Below, piece by piece: positions 1 to 8,464 of a stretch of 64,000 bases of DNA. The notes below the pieces were generated by a model, which saw only the letters and a program-made list of their open reading frames with translations, searched no databases and had not been told where the DNA came from. Position 1 is the first letter of the stretch. Each line of letters starts with the position of its first letter. The translations under genes and the position numbers were made by a program. Where the stretch lies: NCBI RefSeq assembly GCF_006539345.1, contig NZ_BJMV01000011.1:1-64000 (forward strand), written 5' to 3'. Source of the stretch: Acetobacter peroxydans (lineage in GTDB: Bacteria > Pseudomonadota > Alphaproteobacteria > Acetobacterales > Acetobacteraceae).

Positions 1-165
1 GATAGCGCGATCGCACGTAGAAATCGCCCCAACGTGAACGTCCACTTTGCCGAGTTGCAAGACCTAAAGCAGGCAATCCGCTTCCGGCCCAATTCGGTCG
101 AGAGGCGCATGCTGGTTATGCCCGCTGTGCGGAAAGCTGTTCATCGGCATGTGCGCCCGACTTGA
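1..165 (+). CDS. 3' end of an unidentified gene cut by the window edge
   Basis: Frame 1 is open from the first base to a TGA at 163-165, giving 54 residues rich in Arg and Val. I do not recognise the sequence, and so short a tail could be open by chance. The remaining ~170 bases before the Qat operon hold no convincing gene and presumably carry its promoter. Confidence 0.2.
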   Translation, partial: DSAIARRNRPNVNVHFAELQDLKQAIRFRPNSVERRMLVMPAVRKAVHRHVRPT

Positions 166-338
166 AGGCGGAAGCTGCCTTTTGCCTTCGGTGCATGTTC
201 TTCGCACGGCCAATTTTCATCTGGCAGTTGTCTGGCTCCTCTTTGCTTTAATACCGACGCCTCTTGATCTAGTCATCGCAAGATGCATGATAGCTTTCGG
301 AGACGTCTGGCCCAACCAGTCTCTCTCCGGGGGGGTAA

Positions 339-2285
339 ATGCTGCTTGCGGACAACGAGACCACTTTCGATTTGCTGAACAACGATGCGATCGCCAAGAC
401 TATTGTCGGCCTCATTACCGAAGATTCCGAGCGCGCCGTCACCGTTGGTGTCCACGGTGACTGGGGAGCGGGCAAATCGAGCGTGCTGGAGATGATCGAA
501 GCGTCGTTCGCCGATCATGACGAGACGTTGTGCATTAAGTTCAACGCATGGCGGTTCCAGGGACTAGAGGATGCGAAGATCGCGCTGATTGAAGGCGTGG
601 TCACGCAGCTGATCGAGAAGAGGTCGCTGACGACGAAGGCAGCCGATGCCGTCAAGGATGTCGTCAAGCGCATCGACTGGCTCAAGGTAGCGCGGATGGG
701 CGGTGGGCTCGCGTTCACCGCGATGTCGGGTTTGCCCAGTCCCGATCATGTCGGCGCGGTCGTCGGCATGGTGAAAGGCTTCTTCGCGGACCCGGCCAAG
801 TATGCCGACAGGGAGCAGATAGACAAGGTCATCGAAGGTGCCGAGGGGTTATTGAAGGAGAAGGAAAGCCGACGCGTCCCGCAGGAAGTCGAGGAATTCC
901 GTAAGGCATTCGATGAACTACTAAATCGCGCGGGACTGAAGCAGTTGGTCGTCCTGATCGACGATCTCGACCGCTGCCTGCCCGAGCCTGCGATCGAGAC
1001 GCTTGAAGCGATGCGCTTGTTCGTGATGATGGACCGCACTGCCTTCGTCATCGCAGCAGACGAGGCGATGATCGAATATTCGGTACGTAAGCACTTCCCT
1101 GACTTACCGGATACTACCGGTCCGCGTGATTATGCGCGTAATTATCTCGAGAAACTCATCCAGATCCCGTTTCGCATCCCGGCGCTCGGCGGGGTTGAGA
1201 CGCATATCTATGTGACCTTGCTCCTCGTGGGCGCACGGCTCGGTGACGAAGACGCGCAATTCAAGGTGTTGGTGGCGGTGGCGCGCGAGGCGCTGAGGCG
1301 CCCATGGGATCCTACTAGGTTCGATAATGCTGCGGTCCAAGCTGCGCTGGGCGCGCGCGCGAAGGATGTTGCGGACGATCTCGTGCTGACCGAACAGATC
1401 GTCCCACTGCTGGCTAGTGGGACGTCTGGCAACCCGCGGCAGATCAAGCGATTCCTCAACAGTTTGCTGCTCCGCAAGCGGACGGCGGACGCACGGGGCT
1501 TCGGGGCTGCGGTCAAATTGCCGGTGCTGGCCAAGCTCATGCTAGCGGAACGGTTCATCCCCACGTTGTTCGACGAGATCGGCCTGGCGTCGGCGAACGA
1601 TCCCTATGGTCGTTGCAAAGACCTCGCTGTCCTCGAGGAAGGACCCAAACTCGACACAGTTCGGTCCCCTGCACCTCTTGTGGCAGGAGGGAAAGAGAAG
1701 AAAGTCGCGCCCCCCGGGCCTGCGACAGTCGAAAATCCAGTCCTGACGCAATGGCAGGCGTCGGACGTCATCAAGGCTTGGGCAAAACTTCAGCCACCCT
1801 TAAGCGATGTTGATTTGCGTCCGTATCTATTCGTCACCAAGGACCGGAAGGACTATCTCGCAGCAGCCTCTGCTCTCGGTCCGCTGGCAGCGGTCGTCGA
1901 ACGGCTGATGGGGCGTCGCATGGTCGTCTCGGGGATGGATGCGGAACTGCGGGCGCTCGCAAAGCCCGAAGCCTCGCTCGTGTTCGATTATGTGCGTCGG
2001 CGAATCCTAGGTGCGGGTGATTTCTCGCGACCACCCGCTGGCATCGACGGCGCGACGATCCTCGTGCGTACGCAACCGCACCTGCAGTCGGCCCTCTTGG
2101 ACATGCTCGGAACGCTGCCCGCCTCAAGCGGTCCCTGGATCGTCAAGGGTTGGTCGGAAGTGATCACCGAAGACGCCGAAAGACAGCGCTTCCAGACTCT
2201 GCTGGAGCGATGGAGCAAGGCAACCGACAATCCGGCGCTGGCCGCGAGCGCGACCGCCGCTCTGCGGACGAAGGTGAAGGGCTGA
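339..2285 (+). CDS. qatA: QatA, KAP-family P-loop NTPase of the Qat anti-phage system
   Basis: This 648-residue protein has the KAP NTPase layout. A Walker A motif GDWGAGKS lies at about residues 40-47, and a Walker B/KAP signature LVVLIDDLDR at about 203-212. Between them (about 110-145) is a hydrophobic Gly/Ala-rich stretch of the kind that in KAP proteins can form membrane-associated hairpins. It is first of four tightly linked genes (KAP ATPase, unknown, QueC-like, TatD-like), which is the published QatABCD order. QatA is presumed to supply ATP-driven sensing or remodelling, but its exact role is not known. Its TGA stop overlaps the next ATG, so translation is probably coupled. The start at 339 follows a G-rich tract that could be a ribosome site. 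Confidence 0.93.
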   Translation: MLLADNETTFDLLNNDAIAKTIVGLITEDSERAVTVGVHGDWGAGKSSVLEMIEASFADHDETLCIKFNAWRFQGLEDAKIALIEGVVTQLIEKRSLTTKAADAVKDVVKRIDWLKVARMGGGLAFTAMSGLPSPDHVGAVVGMVKGFFADPAKYADREQIDKVIEGAEGLLKEKESRRVPQEVEEFRKAFDELLNRAGLKQLVVLIDDLDRCLPEPAIETLEAMRLFVMMDRTAFVIAADEAMIEYSVRKHFPDLPDTTGPRDYARNYLEKLIQIPFRIPALGGVETHIYVTLLLVGARLGDEDAQFKVLVAVAREALRRPWDPTRFDNAAVQAALGARAKDVADDLVLTEQIVPLLASGTSGNPRQIKRFLNSLLLRKRTADARGFGAAVKLPVLAKLMLAERFIPTLFDEIGLASANDPYGRCKDLAVLEEGPKLDTVRSPAPLVAGGKEKKVAPPGPATVENPVLTQWQASDVIKAWAKLQPPLSDVDLRPYLFVTKDRKDYLAAASALGPLAAVVERLMGRRMVVSGMDAELRALAKPEASLVFDYVRRRILGAGDFSRPPAGIDGATILVRTQPHLQSALLDMLGTLPASSGPWIVKGWSEVITEDAERQRFQTLLERWSKATDNPALAASATAALRTKVKG

Positions 2286-3160
2286 TGGGCACGTCCTCGA
2301 CCTTCGACGGCCCCAATAACGATCGCCCGCTGGTGCCCTCCTTCGTCGACGATAGCGACCGGGACGATGGGGCCGGTGATGACGCAGGCGAGGGGCAGGA
2401 TGGTGCCGATAGTGATAGCGGTGATGGCGAACATGCGCTGGCCGCGCCGCCACTCCCGCCACCCGGTCCAGCAGGTCGCTTCACGGCCCCACGCGCCAAT
2501 TTTACGACGTTTGCACGTTCTGGGGGCACCGATCGGCGCAGTCTGGGCCGGGCAGTATCAGGTTATGTGCGCTCGTCCATGGGGAGCCCGCGCAGCGCAG
2601 CGCAGCGGATGGGCACCGCTCGCGCATCCGGCGGCAACGTGGTCCGGATGCTGCAATCGGTGCAGGCCAACGGGATCGCAGAGACCTTGCGTGAGCTTAA
2701 TCTCACCGCGCTCGCCGGACGTCCTATCGAGGAAGTGTTCGCGGGTCTGGCGGACTATGTCTGTCCGGAAGATGGGTCGATAGATCAAGGCATCGCGCGC
2801 AACGCTTTCATAGAGACGATCGCCGACCTAGCTGAAGCCGGCATCACTGACATCGACGGTTTGACCTCAGAGCAGATGACAACGGTCTTTGAGCTTTATG
2901 TGGCGCACACGATCGAAGCCCGCATCTGCAATGACATCGGGACCAAGGCGGTGGCCTTGCCCGCGAACCCGGCGGCGGCTCAGAAGGTCGAGGATATGCT
3001 GCACGATTTCATCCTGCGCGGCGTAACCGACGCCGTGGCGCGTTCCGGTAGTAACATCCAGACGCTTTCACCCGACCAGATCAACGGTTTCGTGACATCG
3101 GTCTACGAGGATGCCTTCCAGATCCTCCAAGCGATGGGCGATGCGGAGGCGGCACGATGA
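2285..3160 (+). CDS. qatB: QatB, Qat system protein of unknown biochemical role
   Basis: The start is set at the ATG that overlaps the qatA stop (TGATG), giving 291 residues. An upstream in-frame ATG at 2150 would lie inside qatA and is not needed. Residues about 15-60 are acidic, low-complexity and probably disordered. They are followed by a Ser/Arg/Gly-rich linker and a helical C-terminal domain from about residue 105. No catalytic motif is visible. It is called QatB from its place between a KAP ATPase and a QueC-like gene, because this family is recognised mainly by context. Its ATGA overlap with qatC means all three proteins are probably made from one message. Confidence 0.85.
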   Translation: MGTSSTFDGPNNDRPLVPSFVDDSDRDDGAGDDAGEGQDGADSDSGDGEHALAAPPLPPPGPAGRFTAPRANFTTFARSGGTDRRSLGRAVSGYVRSSMGSPRSAAQRMGTARASGGNVVRMLQSVQANGIAETLRELNLTALAGRPIEEVFAGLADYVCPEDGSIDQGIARNAFIETIADLAEAGITDIDGLTSEQMTTVFELYVAHTIEARICNDIGTKAVALPANPAAAQKVEDMLHDFILRGVTDAVARSGSNIQTLSPDQINGFVTSVYEDAFQILQAMGDAEAAR

Positions 3161-4503
3161 AGCGTCATCTCCTCGTCGGAAAATTGGGATCCACGGACGA
3201 TCCTACTGTCTCGACGCGGACCGACGAAGTCCGATCCGACGTCCAGCTCCTGAATGCAGGCGGGATGGCCTATGGGGTCCAGACGGCGCTCAACGAGCTG
3301 CGCAAATTCGATGTAGTTCCCAGTGAGATCGGCATCGACCTGCTGGCACTTGGCGCCCTCGTCTACGCGGCGGATACGCGGATCGCACGCGCGACCGAAG
3401 CCCAGGATGGCTGGACCCGCGAGATACGCATCTCGTTGCCAGTCAGTGACGTCGCTACGTGGGAAAGGGCGCGACCGGTGATCAACCGCGCATTAGGCTT
3501 CCTGAGCGGCGACCGATGGGAGATTGAGTTCCGCACCCGGCCATTGGGCAAGGGAAGGCTCGGTGGTGACGCACCGCTGCTCAATACGGATCTCAGGGGT
3601 GTGAATCTCTTCTCTGGCGGCCTCGATAGCTTGATCGGCGCCGTCGATAGCCTTGCGGCCGATGAGCGGCCCCTGCTGGTGAGCCATGCTGGCGAGGGTG
3701 CGGGGAGCAAGGCGCAGTATCTTTGCCACGCGGCGCTCAAGGCGAAATTCCCGCGGCGTCGTTTCGAATGGGTGAGGCTGCCGATGGTCTTCGCGCATGA
3801 CTTGGCAGAAGGCGTCGGATCGGAGACGTCGACTAGGGCGCGATCGTTTCTGTTCTTCGCCTTCGGTGTTGCGGCCGGAACGGCGCTGCGTCGGCCATTC
3901 GACCTCAAAGTGCCTGAAAATGGTCTTATCGCGCTTAACGTGCCGCTCGATCCGCTACGTCTCGGGGCACTGAGTACCCGAACGACACACCCATTCTACA
4001 TGGCGCGCTGGCGCGAGATTGTCGCCGCACTCGGCATTGATGGGTCACTGTCAAACCCTTATTGGGCGATGACCAAGGGCGAGATGGTCGATGCTTGCAC
4101 GGACAAGCCGTTCCTCATGACGATCGCCGACAAATCGATCTCCTGTTCGTCCCCCGCGAAACTGCGGTGGGCGGGCTATGCTCAAGGACATTGTGGATAC
4201 TGCGTTCCGTGTCTCATCCGACGGGCATCGATGCCGGACGGCGATCCGACGGAGTACTTCCTCGAAGACCTGCACCAGCGCCCGCTGAACAGCGCGGAAG
4301 CAGAAGGCGTACAGATCCGTTCGTTTCAGCTGGCGATCGCGCGGCTCCGCGACCGACCCGACCTGGCGAAGATCCTCATCCATAAACCCGGCCCGCTCTA
4401 CGACCATGATCTGGATGACCAAGGCCGCATGGCAGGGGTCTACGCGCGTGGTCTGGAGGAAGTCGGGCGATTGCTGGATGGCGTTCGTACGCGCCCGAGG
4501 TAG
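3157..4503 (+). CDS. qatC: QatC, QueC-like PP-loop protein of the Qat system
   Basis: This 448-residue protein carries an ATP pyrophosphatase PP-loop, FSGGLDS, at residues 152-158. A cysteine cluster near residues 330-352 (C330, C346, C349, C352) resembles the zinc site of QueC, the 7-cyano-7-deazaguanine synthase. It is about twice the length of housekeeping QueC, with about 140 extra N-terminal residues, as expected for the defence-associated form. QueC converts a carboxylated deazaguanine to a nitrile with ATP. By analogy QatC may modify a base or protein, but its substrate is unproven. The gene starts inside the qatB stop (ATGA), and qatD begins 7 nt after its stop. Confidence 0.92.
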   Translation: MKRHLLVGKLGSTDDPTVSTRTDEVRSDVQLLNAGGMAYGVQTALNELRKFDVVPSEIGIDLLALGALVYAADTRIARATEAQDGWTREIRISLPVSDVATWERARPVINRALGFLSGDRWEIEFRTRPLGKGRLGGDAPLLNTDLRGVNLFSGGLDSLIGAVDSLAADERPLLVSHAGEGAGSKAQYLCHAALKAKFPRRRFEWVRLPMVFAHDLAEGVGSETSTRARSFLFFAFGVAAGTALRRPFDLKVPENGLIALNVPLDPLRLGALSTRTTHPFYMARWREIVAALGIDGSLSNPYWAMTKGEMVDACTDKPFLMTIADKSISCSSPAKLRWAGYAQGHCGYCVPCLIRRASMPDGDPTEYFLEDLHQRPLNSAEAEGVQIRSFQLAIARLRDRPDLAKILIHKPGPLYDHDLDDQGRMAGVYARGLEEVGRLLDGVRTRPR

Positions 4504-4510
4504 ATGGGGG

Positions 4511-5251
4511 ATGAGCAATCTCGTAGACTTCCATTGTCACCTCGACCTGTATCCAGATTTCGAGCGCGCGGTCGAGCGTTGCGAACGCGCAGGCGTCTTC
4601 ACCCTCACGGTGACGACGACGCCTAAGGCGTGGCGGCGGAACGCGGAAGTGACGGGAGCGACGAAATATGTGCGTGCGGGCCTCGGCCTCCATCCTCAGC
4701 TTGTGGGTGAAAGGGCAGCCGAGATAGGTTTATGGGAGAAGTTTCTGCCCGACACGCGCTATGTCGGCGAAGTCGGCCTCGATGCGGGACCGCGGTACTA
4801 TAGCTCGTTCGACGTGCAAAAGAAGGTCTTCGCCCACGTACTGGAAGCTTGTGCCGAAGCCGGTAACAAGATCCTGTCGGTTCATAGCGTACGTTCGACG
4901 AAGATCGTCCTCGATATGGTCGAGGCTCACATGCCGCCCGATCGCGGGAAGGTGGTGCTACACTGGTTCACGGGCTCGGCAACGGAAGCACGCCGTGCGG
5001 CCGATCTCGGGTGCTATTTCTCGATCAACGAACAGATGCTCGCCAAGGAAGGTAAAACGGCATTTCTACGATCTCTGCCGCGCGAACGTCTCCTGACCGA
5101 AACGGACGGTCCGTTTATTAAGGTAGGAGATCGTGCCGCTGAGCCTACAGATGCGGGGCGGACACTCGTTCCACTGGCCGCTTTGCTAGGATTGGACGAA
5201 ACCGAGACTAAGGCCCTGATCTACGCCAACCTCAGGAAGCTCCTCTTCTGA
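4511..5251 (+). CDS. qatD: QatD, TatD-like metal-dependent DNase
   Basis: The 246-residue product begins at 4511, just after a GATGGGGG ribosome site. An upstream extension into qatC to 4406 is rejected. It shows the TatD-family metal sites in order: HCH at residues 8-10, VGEVGLD near 90-96, SVHS, LHWFTG and TETDGPF near the C-terminus. TatD proteins are TIM-barrel metallonucleases, and in Qat this subunit is the likely nuclease effector. All metal ligands expected from the family are present, so the enzyme looks intact. It is the last gene of the operon. The 800 bp after it contain no convincing gene. Confidence 0.92.
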   Translation: MSNLVDFHCHLDLYPDFERAVERCERAGVFTLTVTTTPKAWRRNAEVTGATKYVRAGLGLHPQLVGERAAEIGLWEKFLPDTRYVGEVGLDAGPRYYSSFDVQKKVFAHVLEACAEAGNKILSVHSVRSTKIVLDMVEAHMPPDRGKVVLHWFTGSATEARRAADLGCYFSINEQMLAKEGKTAFLRSLPRERLLTETDGPFIKVGDRAAEPTDAGRTLVPLAALLGLDETETKALIYANLRKLLF

Positions 5252-5487
5252 CGATCTGCTCGCTTCGCCCTCTGGCTGTGGCGAATGCACGGTTAAGGGC
5301 ACTATATCCCGGCTTGCATTGGAACCTGTCTGTTGCAAATCTATCCGTCTCGGCTAGCCTCGGGTTCAGATCGCTAATCTGAAACTGAACGTTCGTCCCG
5401 CCGATCCAACGTCGACAGACCATCGGCAGATTATGGCATAAACAGCCGTTAGGTAACGGCACCATGGATGGCGACTCAGTCCCAAAA

Positions 5488-5691
5488 GGGGGCTTTGTAG
5501 GGCTATGGCATAGACGTAGTTCTCATCTGGTTCCGGCGCGGGCCGCCTAGTTAGATTCGAGCCTCGATTGGGTAGAATGATGCGCAAATCTGCTATCCGC
5601 CTTTGTCGGCAGAGCGTCGGATGGATTCATGTCGGCTTTCGGGAAACTCTCCCAACCGCCTGTATGACCGAAATGAGGCGGAAGCAGACCC
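5488..5691. repeat. Left arm of a ~200-bp imperfect inverted repeat
   Basis: This arm matches the reverse complement of 6821-7022 over about 200 bp with scattered mismatches, estimated by eye at about 80 percent identity. Shared blocks include GTAGTTCTCATCTGGTTCCG and TCGGCTTTCGGGAAACTCTC. The interval 5252-6109 otherwise holds no convincing gene and becomes markedly AT-rich from about 5700 to 6090. Confidence 0.8.
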
Positions 5692-6109
5692 GTGCGTTGA
5701 TAAAAACGCGATCGCGTTTTGTAACCTAATTAAGGGCTTTTTTCGCATCAATAAGGGACATTCGCATAATTAGGGGTATCAACAACGTGCTGAAATGTAA
5801 GAATATTGACTAATGTAATTAAGGAATTTCGACACCGAAAAAAACCAGAATATGAGGATAATGCGCCGGAAACCGGGCTTTGCAGCCGCGCGGAGTTCCA
5901 TGCTCACCACAGAATAACAAGCTCGCTCATCCGCAGACCAGAAAGCAATTAAATTATGACACACCACCCAGCTCACTGCCGGATGGGGCATATCGCCATT
6001 ATCTCGGTCATAGCGTCGATGAGAGAGCCATCCCCGTAGCGTACAACCTACACCATTTACATCATTGCTGTATTTGCTGTATTGGTAACCTTCAATGAAG
6101 GAGAGGATC

Positions 6110-6367
6110 GTGCGTACATTTTCGACCAGTGACCTGTCTCGCAGATCAGGCGACATCATCGCCAGCGCCTTGCAAAGCCCTGTTTCAATCAGCCAGCGTG
6201 GCAAACCGCGACTGATCATGCTCAGCGTTGAACAATATGAGGCGCTGACAACCCGTAGTGCCGACGAGCGTCTTGTCGGCGCGACAGCGGACATGCCTGC
6301 TGATCTGGCCCAGGACATCGGAAGCGCAATAGACGGCTACTTGCTGGACATTACTCCACAGTCATGA
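6110..6367 (+). CDS. Phd/YefM-like antitoxin
   Basis: The product is 85 residues if the GTG at 6110 is used. That start sits 6 nt after an AAGGAGAGG ribosome site, so I prefer it to the ATG at 6095, which precedes that site. The N-terminal half (TFSTSDLSRRSGDIIASAL...QRGKPRLIMLSVEQYEAL) is the typical Phd/YefM DNA-binding fold, which autorepresses and neutralises a co-encoded toxin through its C-terminus. Its stop overlaps the ATG of a frameshifted partner gene. The module sits between inverted repeats, and the AT-rich DNA upstream probably carries its promoter and operator. Confidence 0.75.
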   Translation: MRTFSTSDLSRRSGDIIASALQSPVSISQRGKPRLIMLSVEQYEALTTRSADERLVGATADMPADLAQDIGSAIDGYLLDITPQS

Positions 6368-6778
6368 GCGCTGATTTTCGGCCAGGGATGGTCTTGCGAT
6401 ACCCCTATCTTGTGGCACTGGCAGGACGCACGCGGGGAAAGCGAAGGGCGTAAGGATCGCCCCACGACTGTCGCCGCCGCTTTTATCGCACGAGACAATC
6501 GGCACTACCTGCTCCTTCTTCCCGTGACAACATGCTTACCAGATCCTAGCCGCACAGCGGTTGAGGTTCCCGCAACGGAGAAACGACGGGCTGGTCTTGA
6601 TCAGAACCGACAGCAGTGGATTCTACTTGATGAGTACAATCTCGACCCGATAGCCACTTCATACTACCTGCACGGCAGTCCACTCCTCGGACAGTTCAGT
6701 GATGCGTTTATGCGGCTCCTGCTGACACGTTTCAAAGGTCTCCTACCCCAGGCCAAGCGTATATCCAGATTCCCTTAG
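6364..6778 (+). pseudogene. Frameshifted partner of the Phd-like antitoxin, possible toxin
   Basis: An ATG at 6364 overlaps the antitoxin stop and starts MSADFRPGMVLRYPYL in one frame. The sequence then continues as WHWQDARGESEGRKDRPTTV... in the next frame, reaching a stop at 6778. One extra base near 6412 (cttGtgg) explains the break. Rejoined, it would be about 137 residues with a conserved-looking core (DRPTTVAAAF, ATEKRRAGLDQNRQQWILLDEYN). This resembles small plasmid proteins encoded beside Phd-like antitoxins, some annotated as toxins, though I cannot name its activity. As sequenced it should be non-functional unless frameshifting occurs. Confidence 0.65.
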
Positions 6779-6820
6779 CCGTCGGTTTTCATTAGACCCA
6801 GACAAGTATGATAACCGACT

Positions 6821-7022
6821 GACCGCTTCCGCCCTCATCTCAGTCATCAGGCGGTTGGGAGAGTTTCCCGAAAGCCGACTTAAATCATCTGATGCCCTGC
6901 CGGCAAAGGCGGATAGCGGATTTGCGCACGGATTCTACCCAGTTGAGGTTCGAATCTCACTATGCGTGCCGCGCCGGAACCAGATGAGAACTACACCTAC
7001 ACGATAGCTCTCTAAAGCCCGA
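6821..7022. repeat. Right arm of the ~200-bp inverted repeat
   Basis: This is the reverse-complement partner of 5488-5691, with the two together enclosing the Phd-like module. It includes a tRNA T-arm-like string, GAGGTTCGAATCTC, near 6943-6957, but no tRNA can be folded around it. The interval 6779-7239 holds nothing else I can identify. Confidence 0.8.
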
Positions 7023-7239
7023 TTTTTGTGACAATCCTGCCGTTCCAGAGCGATAGTTCGAACGGCAGCTCTTGCCAAGAACGGGAATTCAGTGGTTGCG
7101 CGCCCGGCATCGCAGGTCGACAGAAAATGGGCCGATAGCTGCTAGTCCGCTTTTGGAATGCGGTTGCGGTAAAACGGACGTTAGTTCGTCACTGGATTCT
7201 ACGAAAAAGAAGCCACCACATGGCTCTGCTAAGGTGACG

Positions 7240-7638
7240 TCATCTGGCCCGCTTGGTGATCTCCGCGTCGCCTCGCACCCAAGAGCGGAAGTCGGTGTAT
7301 TCGCGCACTCCGCAGTTAATCCACAGCGTCCATTTGTTCTGCCCCTCGATCATCGCACGATCAAGATAGGGATACAGACCGACGTACTGCTCGCCATCAA
7401 ACGTGCTACGGGCAGCCTGCGCCACGGGCGCAATCCCAATCCGACCGCCAGCGTCCTCCAGATACCCCTTGATCTCGAGTAGGATGTTTTCCGGCTCACG
7501 CGACGAGTGGCTGAGAAAAACATCAAAGGTCGCATCGGCGGAGGCCGTCTCGGTCAGGCTCTCAAGAGCCGTGCTTTCGCGCAGCTTCATCGTTCGACCG
7601 GCTCGAGCCAGCACTTCCGTTTCGGTGAGGAGGGCCAT
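7240..7638 (-). pseudogene. TIR-domain gene with an internal in-frame deletion
   Basis: The 132-residue reading frame begins TIR-like (FDVFLSHSSREPENILLEIKG) but jumps directly to the end of such a protein (FDGEQYVGLYPYLD...REYTDFRSWV). Compared with the full TIR gene at 15918-16526, it lacks about 80 residues, including the segment around WMPWELGYFDG with the catalytic glutamate. The frame is kept, so a stable fragment could be made, but NAD cleavage is not expected. It is last in the minus-strand TIR/SLOG operon, with its ATG only 4 nt after the SLOG stop, so it is still co-transcribed. Confidence 0.7.
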
Positions 7639-7642
7639 CAGA

Positions 7643-8464
7643 CTATGCCGGCTGCTGCTTTGCCTGGCGGAGCAAGCCGCGGAGGATAAGCGCGACGGCT
7701 TCGTCGACATGAACCGTCCGTACCAACGTCGCATTTTCTTCAGGCGTGAGACCGTTGCGAAGTGCCGCGCCGTCGAACCGACCAAACACGTTCCAGCCGG
7801 TCCAACTCGGAGGGCTAGCCGGCTGAGGGAAGAGCTTAAGCGCCATCGCGATTTCGCGCGCGCATCCTCCAAATCCACCGAGCAGGAAAAGTGGCTGTCC
7901 GACCTCAAGCGCGGTCAGCGCTTCTTCCGCGATCCCGGGCATCCGCCCCTTATAGCCTTCTGTCCTCCCCCCCATCACGATCTTGGCATCACTGGCGCGG
8001 GTCAGCACCTCACGCATCGCGCTCAGCGCGACCGCCCAATCCGCATCGCTCACCGCGGGATGCACCGCGTCATCGAGCGCGGCTGGCGCGAGGTAGCCGC
8101 CCTGACGATCCAGAAAGTGGAGTTCGGCAAGACCAGCGAGTTCGTCCACCAACCCGCGCATCTCAGCCGCAGACTTGGACACGACGATCGGCCAAGCAAG
8201 ATAGTTCACGATCGCTGACCGAGCGTCGCCCACATCGGCGTCCCGCCGGTAGCGAGCAACGAGCTCGAACAGAAGCTCGGTAAAGCCATTGGCTCTAAGA
8301 TCGCCGCCATAGACAAGCCGGGCGCCCATCGCAAGTAGGTAACGGGCGATCTCCGCCATCGCGTCGCGCAAATGCTCTGGCCCAAGCCCGAGCACGGCCA
8401 TATCCGGACTTTCGGAGATGGAGATAGCGATCGCTTTTTGGCTGAGCGGTTCTTGGTAGGTCAT
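7643..8464 (-). CDS. SLOG-superfamily nucleotide-ligand sensor-like protein
   Basis: The 273-residue product is read from the ATG at 8464, which overlaps the upstream TIR gene stop (ATGA). It opens with a Rossmann-like unit (KAIAISISESPDMAVLGL...YLLAMGARLVYGGDLRANGFTELLFEL). A later glycine-rich unit reads IVMGGRTEGYKGRMPGIAEEALTAL...FLLGGFGGCAREI. This is the pattern of SLOG proteins, which bind nucleotide-derived second messengers such as the cyclic ADP-ribose isomers made by TIR enzymes. Thoeris ThsA uses a SLOG domain this way, but here no SIR2 or other effector domain is fused. It may act as a sensor or a messenger-degrading partner for the adjacent TIR proteins. Confidence 0.75.
   Translation of the reverse strand: MTYQEPLSQKAIAISISESPDMAVLGLGPEHLRDAMAEIARYLLAMGARLVYGGDLRANGFTELLFELVARYRRDADVGDARSAIVNYLAWPIVVSKSAAEMRGLVDELAGLAELHFLDRQGGYLAPAALDDAVHPAVSDADWAVALSAMREVLTRASDAKIVMGGRTEGYKGRMPGIAEEALTALEVGQPLFLLGGFGGCAREIAMALKLFPQPASPPSWTGWNVFGRFDGAALRNGLTPEENATLVRTVHVDEAVALILRGLLRQAKQQPA

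Noticed and set aside
149-460. 103-residue + strand frame at the left edge
   Set aside because: It overlaps the qatA start in another frame and has Cys/Arg-rich shadow composition.
6943-6957. Possible tRNA or tRNA-derived attachment site
   Set aside because: GAGGTTCGAATCTC looks like a T-arm, but no acceptor or anticodon arms can be built, and the other repeat arm has lost the pairing.
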